Both the position numbers and the translations under genes were made by a program. 64,000 bases of DNA from Athripsodes cinereus (Eukaryota > Arthropoda > Insecta > Trichoptera > Leptoceridae), in the NCBI GenBank assembly GCA_947579605.1, contig OX388318.1, positions 9,548,001 through 9,612,000 of the forward strand, read 5' to 3'. Under the pieces are notes generated by a model. It did no database searches, was not told the origin of the DNA, and worked only from the letters and a program-made list of their open reading frames with translations. Below, piece by piece: positions 34,984 through 45,909 of this stretch (position 1 is its first letter; the number at the start of each line of letters is the position of its first letter).

Positions 34984-36190
34984 CTAGAGCGATATTTTAA
35001 AATAATTTACATATTTTGTGTTTTTAAAAGAACTATTTGTTTTTATAAAATTGTGGTTTGATTCAATAATATGGTTAGCGAATTCCGAGTAATTACCATT
35101 TTTAAAGCAAAGCTCTCTATGTCTCGTTTTAAAATTTCTTTTGGTCATACCTATATATGTCGCATCGCAGTCGTCACACTCCATTTTTTTGCAAGGTTTC
35201 TGTGGGATCTTTATCATTCAACAAATTAGATAATTTATTATTGTTATAGTGCGCTGAAGCAATAGTGTCCAGTAACAAGTTAGTAATCAGAAGTTAACCC
35301 ACTTACAAAAATAATTCTTCTGTACGGTTTGTTAATGATGTTTTCATTTATTTTATTATTTTAACCGCAATAAATGTATTTTTATACACGATATCATTTT
35401 GTTTTTATGAACCTGTCTATGAGATTAGAGCTGGACCTGTAGTCAAAACATATTTTAGCATTACGTTTTCGTTTCATTTGAATAAAGATAACATTGCGAG
35501 AGAGTGCCAATTTTCGTAGCTAAAATACACAAGTATTACACTTTCTCGCAATGTCGTCTATATTCAAACAAAAATGTAACGCTAAAATGTGTTCTGATTA
35601 CGGACCCTGTACTTATTGTTGACCACAATTTGTTTAATTAAATCAATTTCTTAAAGTTTGAAGGAGAAAGATAGGGTGAAAAGAAGCTAGCTTATAAGAA
35701 ATTGGATGATTTTAGTCTGCTGGAATTACACAATCTGTATGACTAGGTTTTTTGTAAACGTTGAATTGACACTTAGAATCAGATATAGATAAACTCAAAT
35801 ACAAAAAACTTAGTTCATTGTTATCATTATGTTCCAACATGAGTTTAATATTGTGATGTAAATTACTGAGCACGCTAGAAAAAGAATTTAACTGACTATT
35901 ACTGCCGTTCCAAATAAACATTACGTCATCCACATAGCGATGCCAGGCAATAATATTTGAAAGAAGCGGAAGTCTCCTGTAAAAAGTTAACTTTCTTAAA
36001 TGATTCAAAAACATTTACAAGAAAAGTGGTGAAGCAGGACTGCCGATAGCTAATCCAGAATTTAAACTATAAACAGTTATGGTTCTACTGAATTAAAAAT
36101 AATTTTGACTCAGACAAACTTCTAAAAGACTGGACATCTTTAACAATTTTTGAATCTAAATTGTAAATTACTAATAAGTAAATCAAGTAT
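34984..36190 (-). pseudogene. Penelope-like element, RT and GIY-YIG fragments
   Basis: On the minus strand, about 36190-35712 encodes NSGLAIGSPASPLLV, then NVFLNHLRKLTFYRRLPLL and IAWHRYVDDVMFIWNG (RT catalytic YVDD). Further on, 35217-34984 encodes CDDCDATYIGMTKRNFKTRH REL, the GIY-YIG endonuclease typical of Penelope-like elements. The two parts are separated by frameshifts and by a foldback insertion at about 35431-35605. The N-terminal part and terminal repeats are missing. It abuts the stop of the zinc-domain gene. Confidence 0.85.
35431..35605. repeat. Foldback MITE in the Penelope-like element
   Basis: Imperfect inverted arms: GACCTGTAGTCAAAACATAT, TTTTAGCATTACGTTTT and ATTGCGAGAGAGTG pair with CACTTTCTCGCAAT, AAAAATGTAACGCTAAAAT and TGTTCTGATTACGGACC. 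No ORF. Confidence 0.75.
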
Positions 36191-36862
36191 AATTGGAACT
36201 TTCTTAGTTTAGCGGCCCCACTGCTGTCAGATCAGTTTTCTATACAAAAAGTAATGTCAAGAAATTGTTAAACTGAAATGTTTATTTTTTGTCGATATAT
36301 TTTTTCCAGTTTTTTTTTTTCTTTTTTGTTGTTTTTGTAGCGAGCACTTTTACAAATTGTAATATTTTAACAAAATCTATTTGAGCCTATTAGTATTATT
36401 ATATTATTAAGACAATTTGAATTACTTTTATTGCAAATTAAAATGTTTGCATTAAACTCAAGTATTATTTTCCACAGAAAATACTCGACAACGGGTGGGG
36501 CCAATTTTGCCGGCAAAAATAAAATATACTTCGAATATAAATTTCTTAAAGCTCCCTACATATTACTCGACAACGGGTGGGGCTGCTCAAGTTTCATGGT
36601 TGCGAATTTTTTCCTATAAAAAAGTTTTTTTCTAAAAATTTGATGACCGAAAAATAATTCTACAACACAAAATTCCACCGTATTTATATTTTTCCAGGTA
36701 AACTACTACATACAGTACAAAAATAATCGACGTTTATATAAAATTCTCAGCATCTTACATTTTAAAATCCTGCACCAGTGACTAAAGGAGTGTTTCCAGT
36801 ACAAGTACGATGATAACAGTGTAAAAATTTGTTGCTAAAAGTCGATGGAAAAAATAACTAAA
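36191..36862. other. Intergenic, nothing recognised
   Basis: T-rich and AT-rich sequence. CTCGACAACGGGTGGGGC occurs twice (about 36487 and 36568), 80 bp apart. No gene seen. Confidence 0.4.
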
Positions 36863-36941
36863 GGGGTATTCACCCTAATTGTTCACTTTTCTCTTCGCTC
36901 TGGATGACACTCCAAAATAAAAGGTGTGATGACGTTTCATC
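36863..36941. mobile_element. Left piece of a GATGATCATCC-type element, split by the LINE
   Basis: TATTCACCCTAATTGTTCAC, CTGGATGACACTCCAAAATA and AAGGTGTGATGACGTTTCAT match the element type at 21921-23086. The large LINE inserted into it, duplicating GATGACGTTTCATC. Confidence 0.5.
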
Positions 36942-37189
36942 TTTTTTTCTACGTGGCGCGCTGGTGCGGAGCGGTTGTGTTTTTCGTTGCAGTCTCGCTG
37001 TGTTGATAAGTTTCTTTCATTTATTATTTACTAATTTTGAACATTTTTTAGTTTTCGGCCTAGGGCCGGTTTTTCAATTTTGTTTTCTCGATACTAAACA
37101 CTTTAATTTGTTATCTTAGTATATCCGTATTTAATATTTGTTTTTTTTTTAATTTTATAATTTTAAGGTATTTGCCTTACTAGAGAAGG

Positions 37190-38572
37190 ATGGCCTGCCA
37201 TCCTTCTCAACCCATTCCCCCCCTCCCTGACCCTCCGGATTCAAAGAAAAGAAAATTCGTTGAGGAAAAAATGGAGGAGTCCTTGTCACCACCACATGAC
37301 AAGCCATCGAATCTTCCGCCTTCGATTCTAAATCCAAGTACTCCACCACCATCCATCTCACTTAAAACTAACACAGTCAGAGAACACTTTTACTCGACAA
37401 AATCTTGTGGGCCATTCACAGTGTTCGCTCAAAAAAGTGAACAAGGAAATCCCGTTTTCCCTTTTGAATTTGGGAAATTTCTTTACCAAAAAAAGATTCA
37501 AAACATAGTGAATGGTTCAGTCAGGGCTGAGGGGAGATTCAGAATATCCCTAGAATTTTCAACCGCGACAGCGGCGAATTCCTTCATAAAAAACATTTTT
37601 CTATTGTCAAACTCCGTTTATAAAGCATATGTTCCAACATACAATGTAACACGGATGGGTCTTATTAGGGGTGTCCCCCAAGATGTCACGGAAGAAGAGA
37701 TAATCTCCTCAATCATCGAAAGCAATCCAGATGTGGAAAATATTGTCAAAGTCAGGAGACTAAATTACAAGGACAAATCATCGGGAACAGCGGTGTGGAA
37801 ACCATCTAGGAGCATCGTGGTTACCTTTGAAGGGCAATTTCTTCCGTCACGCATATATATGTTTTACAATTCGTTCAACGTTGAAACCTACTTCTTCCCG
37901 ACCATTCAGTGTTTTGCTTGTTGCAAATTCGGCCATACAAAAACAAATTGCAGATCTGTACCTAAATGCTACAATTGTGGGGAGAACCACCCTGCTGAAG
38001 AATGCCCAGCATCTGATCCAAAATGTTTTAACTGTAAGGGGGCACACAAGGCAATCAGCCTTACATGTCCAGAATACTCCCGCCAAAAGGCAATTAAAAA
38101 TACAATGGCTTCTGCTAATGTGTCATACATACAAGCATCAAAACGGCACCCATAAGCTAAAACGTCATATGCGGATGTGGTAGCATCCACTTCAACTTCA
38201 TCAACTAAATATATTTCCATTGCAAAATCTTCTTCCAAAAGCCCAAAGCCTCACTCACCTACAGGATATGATCGAGCAAAACATAACTCCTTACTTATGT
38301 ATACTAATGGTTCTCCCACATCCAATACTCCTGATGGTTGCGCCATTACTGAAAATCAAATTCCAACTGACTCTAACATCATTGAACAGCTCAAATTAAG
38401 TTTGACTTCCGATAATAATAACTTCCTTTTCTCATTGCTTTCAATTATAATAGATGCAATATCCCCACAAAAAGAAAAACCGTCCAACGCTGCCAATATT
38501 ATTTCTCTCCTAAAAACTTTACTCACCGAAAATGGCCTGTATACAGAATCCAAAAAATCTTCCAACAACTAA
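37190..38572 (+). pseudogene. LINE ORF1 (gag-like), one in-frame stop
   Basis: The nucleic-acid-binding ORF1 protein starts MACHPSQPIPPLPDPP; residues 70-230 form the RRM-like and C-terminal fold region of I-type gag proteins. Three CCHC-type knuckles follow: CFACCKFGHTKTNC, CYNCGENHPAEEC and CFNCKGAHKAISLTC. A TAA at 38153-38155 ends the first 321 codons, but the same frame continues with AKTSYADVVASTSTSSTKYI to 38572. The full ORF1 would be 460 residues and overlap ORF2 by 41 bp in another frame. The stop is best read as one point mutation; readthrough is possible. Confidence 0.85.
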
Positions 38573-41500
38573 ACGCGCTGAATTTACAATCCTACAATGG
38601 AACTGCCGTAGTGCGGTGTCAAATAGAGACGATTTAATATTGCTACTCAAAACTCACAAAATCGACCTTGCGTGCTTGTCTGAAACCTGGTATTCTCACG
38701 ATTCTTTCGTTTCCTTTCCAGGATACAATTGCTATAGAGATGATCGTTCTGATGGTAGAGGTGGTTCTGCTCTTTTAGTAAGAAATTCTCTACCATCTAA
38801 ACAAATATTACTCCCTTCTCACCCAAAAATTCAAATAGTTGCTGTTTCAATATTTGATATATCTTTTGTATCAGTTTATGCCCCTCCTAGAACACAGTTC
38901 GAGTCTGTTTTTTGGACAGATGTCACTTCCAAGCTCCAGGGATCGTATATGATTCTCGGAGATCTTAATGCTCACTCTTCTTCTTGGGGCTGCCATCTCT
39001 CTGACACAGCAGGAAAAGCAGTTCTCAATTTTGTGGACAGTAAGAACCTATGCATTCTCAATAATGGTGATCCCACGAGATTCTCTTCTTCACAACAAAA
39101 TCAGAGTGCAGTAGATATTTCGATCTGCACAGGAGACATAGCTTCATCAACTACTTGGACCATATTAGATGATCCTCATTCTAGTGATCACTTTCCTATC
39201 ATTATAGACATACGAAATGGATCCAAACGTTCATCTCAATATCAGTCTAAAACAAGGTTTAACACCAGAAAAGCCAACTGGGAGAGTTTCAGGAAACAGT
39301 TGATGCTTGGTGTGGGAAGGCTGGAGGCCCAGGAATTTGAGGGAGATACCGATGGGTATGCAGTGATGGTTTCTAAGATTGTCACAGACGCGGCAAATGT
39401 AGCAATTCCTACGTCAACCCCACGAAAATCTTTTACATACTCTCCCCCCTGGTGGGATAACGAGTGCACACAGGCGGTTCATTTAAGGTCTCAAGCTGTT
39501 AAAAATTTCAAAAAAAACATGTCACTAGAAAATTTTCTGAATGTCCGCAGTGTGCAGGCACGCACAAAGAAACTTCTGAGAAGGAAAAAAAGAAAGGGTT
39601 GGGTCGAATTTTGCAATTCTCTTTCACCAGATACTCAAACTTCGGAAGTTTGGGATTCAGTCCGAAAATTTAGAGGTTCGTTTACCCTCAGACCAAATAA
39701 GTCTGATCTCTCTTGGATGGAAAGTTTTATTGACCAACAGGCACCTCCATATGTCCCAGTCCACCAGGAGCTTGAAAAAAGACCTGGAATGCAGTCTCAA
39801 ACATGTTGCCTCACTGTTCCTTTTTCTGTTGAAGAGCTGTCCATCTCCATAAATTCAACAAAAGATTCTGCACCTGGGCCAGATTCCATTCCATATTCGT
39901 TTTTTCGAAATTTTCCACAACAATTTTTGCTTAAACTATTAACTTTGTATAATCAAATTTTAAAGTCGGGAAAAATTCCAGATAGCTGGAAAAAACAAGC
40001 GATTGTCGCAATTTTGAAGCCTGGAAAGGATCCATCATTGAGTTCATCATATCGACCCATTGCTTTGTCATGCTGCTTCTTGAAAATTTTGGAACGCATG
40101 ATTAAATACAGAGTGGAAAGATTTCTGGAAAGTAATGACTTACTCCCACCATGGCAGTTTGGCTTCAGAAAGGGTAGATCATGCATTGATAGCTTGAGCA
40201 TTTTAGTTACCGATATTCAGATAGCGAGAACAAATAAAAATGACCTGATTGCTTGTTTTCTGGATATCTCCAGTGCATACGATAGTGTCATCCTTCCCAT
40301 CTTACACGATAAACTAAGTTCTATTGGAGTCCCAGACTTGTTATGTTGTCTTATTTTTAATATAATGTGTGAAAGGAGCCTAATCTTTGAATCGGCAAAT
40401 GGTCTGGTGGAAAGAAGGGCTTACAGAGGCCTCCCACAGGGATCAGTTTTGAGTCCCCTCCTATTTAATGTGTACACTCTGGATATTCGAACATCCATCC
40501 ACTCGTCCTGCAATATACTTCAATATGCGGATGACTTTGTCTTATATAGTTCTCATAATTCGATGTGTCGTGCGGTTGAGAATTTGGAGACATCTCTCTA
40601 TGCCATCAATAACTGGTTGGAAATGCATGGCTTGTCTCTTTCTCCTACGAAGAGCCAAACAGTTGTTTTCTCTAATAAACACAAATCTCCTGGTTGCCAA
40701 ATAAGCTGCAATAATACTCCAATTCCAATGAAGGAGTCAGTCAAATTTTTAGGCATGACACTTCACCGCAAACTTTCATGGAACCTGCATATTGAAAATG
40801 TTATTTCTAAATGTGAAAAAAACATAAATATCCTAAGAGCTGTAACTAGAGTCTGGTGGGGTGCTCACCCTTCTACCTTGAGAACCTTATACTTTGCTCT
40901 AATTCGCTGTCATCTTGAATACGGGAGCTTTTTAATGGATCCTCTTCCAAACTATCTGTCCTTGAAACTTGACAGACTCCAATACAAATGCCTCAGACTA
41001 ATTCTAGGAGCAATGAAATCATCTCCAGTAATTGCTCTACAAGTAGAATGCGTCGATATGCCACTGTCGCTCCGGAGGGAGTTTTTAGCCTTCAAATTTA
41101 TTATCAAAAGAATGTCACACAAACACATCCTTATTGCTAAATTACAATTATTGCTGAGTCATTGCTTGAATGAGCCTTTCTGGAGAAACAGGAAGTACCC
41201 TCTCCTGTGTTCTTCTTGGGAATATATATCCCAGAAATGGTTCTTATCATACCAGACCCGTCCATCAAATATCGCAATACCTCCCGCCGTCATAACTTCG
41301 AATATTGTTGAATCAATAGGACTAGACAGATCCATGTCTTTACTCGATCCAAACATTGTTAACCAGCTATTTCTCCAAATTGTACACAGTAGATGGCCGT
41401 CCTATGCATTATTTTACACAGATGGTTCCAAACTTCAGGATGGTAAGTGTGGTGCTGCCTTTTATGCACCAAATCAGAACCTTGAAATGAAATTGTGTCT

Positions 41501-41836
41501 TCCGTCTGCTGCATCAATATTTACAGCAGAGTGCGTAGCCCTCAAAGAGGCATTAAAATACATTGTTGGTAATTCTCTTCCACGTGCTGTCATTTTCACT
41601 GACTCGCTCAGTGTTGTATCCCACCTCCGTTCTAAAAATCACACTTCATCAAATAACCATCTCATCCTCGACATTAAAAGATTTCTATGGGAGGCGAATG
41701 AAAAAAACCTAGACATAGTGATATCCTGGATCCCCTCGCATATGGGTATTAGTGGCAATGAGAGGGTGGATGATTTGGCTAGAGACGCTTGCGTTGACGG
41801 CTTGTCACCCCACGATTTTATGTTACCAGTTGACGA

Positions 41837-43360
41837 TAGTCATGTGTAACACAGATCCGACCCGAGTCAAATGTTCGGGTCCTTCCAAATTGACCCGCGG
41901 GTCTACAGATCACCTACGGATCTTACGGGTCCTAATGATCTGTTTGAGCGGAGACCCGTTGGATCTGTGAGGACCCGATGACCCGAAAGATCTGTTTGAG
42001 ACGATGACATGTAGGATCCGTTTAAGCGGATGACACGTAAGTTCTGTATGTTTTGTTCACAAATTGAATAGAATGACCGTTTGTACTTACCCATACATAC
42101 ATACCATCACGCCGCTTCCCATACATACAAATCCGTAATCCGTATCCAAATTATTAGAAAATAATATATTGTGTTTTATTGCTGGAAAGTATCGCAAAGT
42201 TTTGCTAGTCTCTAAAAACATTTTTCACAAAATAATACTACAATACACAAACACAAAATATTTCACAAAAAAATTATCATGGCGAAACATTTTATGAAAC
42301 CAATACTTTTTCATATAAAATGTTTACCTTTAATCAATAGCTTAAGTAGCATTCACATTGCTTCACTTTGGATGATCATCCAGAGTGTCAGGGTCAAACC
42401 TGTTCATCGAAAGTGAACACGTCTGTTCACATTTGTTCATCCTATGCTTTCACTGCCGTGTCAACACTCACGGTCATGTTGTATGTAGTTTGACGTATTT
42501 TCGTATAAAAATAATTAAACAAATTCAAAAATTAAAAATAACACAAATTAAATTAATATAGCTCTCGACTGCATAATAATTTTGTACATGATTCTGACAT
42601 TCAATACAAATTCATAGAGAATTAAACAAATAAACTTGTTTATGGTCGTTTCAGTGAAAGGACCTTTCATCAAAATTATGACGAGTGGTAATCTCTTTCC
42701 TCCGTCATCGCTAGTGATCACTAGCGATGAAACGCCCGTTCACATTTGTTCATCTTGGAGGATCATCCGGAGTGATCACTGAAAGTGAACGTATGTGAAC
42801 GACCCTTTATCCACTATTTATTTCAACTAAACCTTTGCACAGTTCACAATAAAAAGTATTTTCCTAATTGAAATTAATTGGTAGTATGTTGTTTTTTTTC
42901 CTTTATTTATATTGTTTTTCTTTGTTTATGCATTATTTCTCTTGACTGTTTTTTTTTTTTTAATTTGTATTATTTGTAAAGGCTGATACAGCTGTTTGTT
43001 ATGTAAATAAACAAATATTTTATGGCCAATAAATGTCATTATTATTATTCTTATAATTATTGAGTACTCCGTTTAGATATTAAGTGTAAAAATCTCCAAA
43101 CCGTATGAAAGACATAGTGGATCATAGACAATAAGCTATCAACACCGGAAACAGCTCCGACCCGTAGACACAGGTATATGCTGCAACCGGAAAGACCCGT
43201 GACCCGTGTATGTACCTACAGCGGAAACGGGTCCGAGCTAAAGACAAAGATCTGGGTTGTAACCGGAAAGACCCGTGACCCGAATCATATGTTCGGCTCA
43301 CTGCTATCAGTGGACCCGAACGGGTCGGGTCGCCTCAAAGTGATCTGTTACCCATGACTA
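41837..43360. mobile_element. Non-autonomous hAT-like element G in LINE ORF2
   Basis: TIRs TAGTCATGTGTAACA / TAGTCATGGGTAACA and a perfect 8-bp TSD GTTGACGA (41829-41836, 43361-43368). The subterminal regions are packed with GACCCG/CGGGTC repeats. No transposase. About 42345-42810 is a nested relative of the GATGATCATCC-type element at 21921-23086. Confidence 0.93.
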
Positions 43361-43427
43361 GTTGACGATTGCATCAGTGCAGCCAAAATATCAATTTTTG
43401 AGAAGTGGAACTACATATTATATAATA

Positions 43428-44484
43428 GGCAAAGGCTATTTGTCCGTAATTACATAGAAAAAAGAAAGAAATTATAAAATTTATCTATGGTGAACTTTTC
43501 CATAGAGAAATTGTAAAATATGTTTTTGGTTAACTATTACACACTTTTTTTAATAAAAGTCGGTATAAGTATCCGATACTTTTTTGAAAGAGGTATTTGA
43601 GAAAAAACTCTAAAAGAAAACCGAGGAGTTTTGAAACATTTCAAATTCCTATACCATTTTGAAAATTTAGCGACGAGGGGGGGGGGGTAGAAGTTTTAAG
43701 GTGAAGTTAAGTTATCAAATGTTCCATATTTGGAGTATATTGTTGTGCGGCCGGGCTCACATTACGACTGCCAATCAGTGTGACCAGATTTTATTTTCAA
43801 AAACTACTAAATGGGGAAGTCAAAAACTACTAAATTCTTAAAATGATATAGGAATTTGAAGTATTTCAAGAACTCCTCGGTTTTGTTAAACAATATTTTA
43901 ACATAGTACCTTTTTACCGGGTATTTGTACCGACTGTTGTTACTTTTCGGAAACTTTCATACCGACTATTGAAAAAAAGTTACTCGCTTAAATTTTTACC
44001 CCCCCCCCCCGTCGCCGAATTTTCAAAATGGTATAGGAATTTGAAGTATTTAAAAAACTCCTCGGTTTTCTTCAACAATATTTTCTCGCAGTACCTTTTT
44101 CTAAAATGTATCCCGTATTTGTACCGACAATTATTTTCGATCAGTAAGTTTTTTCCCAAGCACCCGATAATTTGCCGACTAAATACAAAAACTGCCAAAA
44201 AACTATTAAAAACTACTAAACATTCTTGCAAATGCCTCAAAAACTACCAAAAAAGTAGGAAACTACCAAATCTGGTCACACTGCTGCCAATATTGACAGA
44301 CGTCAAAACAGCGTGGCTTTGTTTATCTTTACATAAAATTCCTTACGAATAGCTACTGAATTGACAGACGTCAAAGCCATGCCGTTTTGTTTACATAATT
44401 TACTGTAAAATACTTCAAGGTCACAACTGTCATTATTATTTTGACAGTGACAGTAATTTCTGTTACTGACGAATAGCCGATGCG
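43428..44484. mobile_element. TIR element with 9-bp TSD in LINE ORF2
   Basis: Imperfect TIRs GGCAAAGGCTATTTGTC and CGCATCGGCTATTCGTC (read inward), with a 9-bp TSD TATATAATA (43419-43427, 44485-44493). A 9-bp TSD is typical of Mutator-type elements, but no transposase is present to confirm it. It contains hAT-like element A copy 2, and a reversed module copy at about 43560-43700. Confidence 0.85.
43776..44283. mobile_element. Non-autonomous hAT-like element A (copy 2)
   Basis: Same TIR as the copy at 13194-13908 (CAGTGTGACCAGATTT), perfect 8-bp TSD CTGCCAAT (43768-43775, 44284-44291), two internal module copies instead of three. It is nested inside the 43428-44484 element, which is itself nested in the LINE. 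Confidence 0.93.
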
Positions 44485-45422
44485 TATATAATAACTCAGT
44501 GACTGGCTCTCATTATAGATCAATTCAAACAAATATTCCATCTAGACCGTGGTTTCTGGATGCCAAGCTGCCGAAACTTGATATTACTCTACTTTGCAGA
44601 TTGAGGATCGGTCACACTGTATTGGCCTCACACCTGGCTAGAATTAATGTTGTTGACTCTCCAGATTGCGAATGTGGAGAGGATTCTGAAACGGCTGACC
44701 ACGTGTTCTTTGGTTGCCCCCTTTTGCCCAACCAAGAATTTATTTTATTAATAAGAAAAATCTGCTCGACATTTCCCATATCAGTCCACTCCCTTCTATC
44801 TCAAAATTCACTGATTATCAATCGAATTCTCATAAATCATCTTAAAAAATATAGTAAGAACATCTGATGGAAAAATGAGAAAAATAAGATCGTACAGATG
44901 ATACATAAAATATCGTAGTATATATGCATAATCTTATATTTGTTATTTAGTTTATTCAATTTTATATCAGTATTTAAATGATTGCATTGTGTGATGGAAT
45001 AAAAGAAACAATATTATTTGACTATGTTTCTAATGTTCAGTTAAACATAATTTGAAAAACCGTTCCCAGTTTGTTATTGTAAACAACACAATAAATTATG
45101 CTGGTAGGCTGGAATCATGGGAGGGAGCGAAACGGTAGATTCCTACTTTGTATAGCTCTGTCCCACTTCGACCACCGTTGTATATTGTGGTATTATGTGC
45201 TTGTACCTATTCTCCTATACATTGTTTTTGACTTGTATGTTTGCTGATTTTGTGACGAATATGATAAAAGGGTAAATGTATTTGATACTAAGCGCTGTGA
45301 TGACGCATATTGCGTCCTGATTATTGTTTGTGAAATGCATTTTATTGTGAAATCAAGGCATAAATCACTCGATTGCGGGTGCATTGCCGTAAAATGAAAT
45401 AAGAAGAAGATGACGTTTCATC

Positions 45423-45909
45423 ATCAACAGGGATGCAGATACTTATTGGGAACAGGGGCCACTCGGGAAGATTATGAACCAAGGACGGGCCGCTATAAAA
45501 AAATTGGATTAACACTAAAAGTTTTAATTTCTAGAAATGCTTGTTTACACATTAAAATTTCTACCCCCTCTCCGTCACCGAATTTTCAAAATTGGATAGG
45601 AATTTGAAATATTTCAAAAACTCCTCGGTTTTCTTAAAGAATATTTTCCCGCAGTACCTTTTTCTACAATGTACCGGGTATTTGTACCGATTGTTTGTGT
45701 CAATACCGGATACTAAAAAATGTTCGAGACCACTGATAACAACAAATTATTACTAGGTTGATACATAGAATAATAAATATACTGGGTTGATACGCTTTCC
45801 GTCATTTCGCGGCCGCGCTTGGATTTGACTTGTGACTTCTGCCAGCTGCCTTTTTTAATACAGTGTTTTTTTCGCTTTCATTTATTTTACAAATAATCAT
45901 ATAGGTACA
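45423..45909. other. Region between the LINE and the thiolase gene
   Basis: Holds the right remnant of the split MITE, a stray copy of the hAT-associated module (45560-45725, plus strand), and then, from about 45770, a GC-richer stretch (TCATTTCGCGGCCGCGCTTGG) that is the likely thiolase promoter and 5' UTR. Confidence 0.5.

Larger units (their letters stand above)
38532..44867 (+). pseudogene. LINE ORF2: endonuclease, reverse transcriptase, RNase H (split by insertions)
   Basis: The APE endonuclease comes first: LQWNCRSAVSN, LSETWYS, ILGDLNAHSSSWG, SSDHFPIII. The reverse transcriptase has FGFRKGRSCID, CFLDISSAYDS, GLPQGSVLSPLLFNVY and LQYADDFVLYS (catalytic YADD). RNase H follows: LFYTDGSKLQDG, FTAECVALKEAL, IFTDSLSVV and ISWIPSHMGISGNERVDDLA, with all four acidic positions. 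The continuous frame runs to 41836, resumes at 43369-43427 (DCISAAKISIFEKWNY) and again at 44494-44867 (DSPDCECGEDSETADHVFFG). These segments total 3738 nt, exactly 1246 codons with no internal stop. Before the insertions ORF2 was therefore intact, so the element was recently active. Confidence 0.93.
36942..45408 (+). mobile_element. Full-length I-like LINE with two nested transposons
   Basis: A perfect 14-bp TSD GATGACGTTTCATC lies at 36928-36941 and 45409-45422. Between them are a 5' UTR of about 250 bp, ORF1, ORF2 and a 3' UTR of about 540 bp ending AAAATGAAATAAGAA. Two insertions split ORF2: 41837-43360 and 43428-44484. Removing both plus one TSD copy each leaves about 5.87 kb, normal for an I-type LINE. 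APE, RT and RNase H domains and a gag-like ORF1 with CCHC knuckles fit the I clade. Confidence 0.92.

Noticed and set aside
38177..38572. Separate small gene after ORF1
   Set aside because: Same frame as ORF1 across one TAA; it is the ORF1 C-terminal part.
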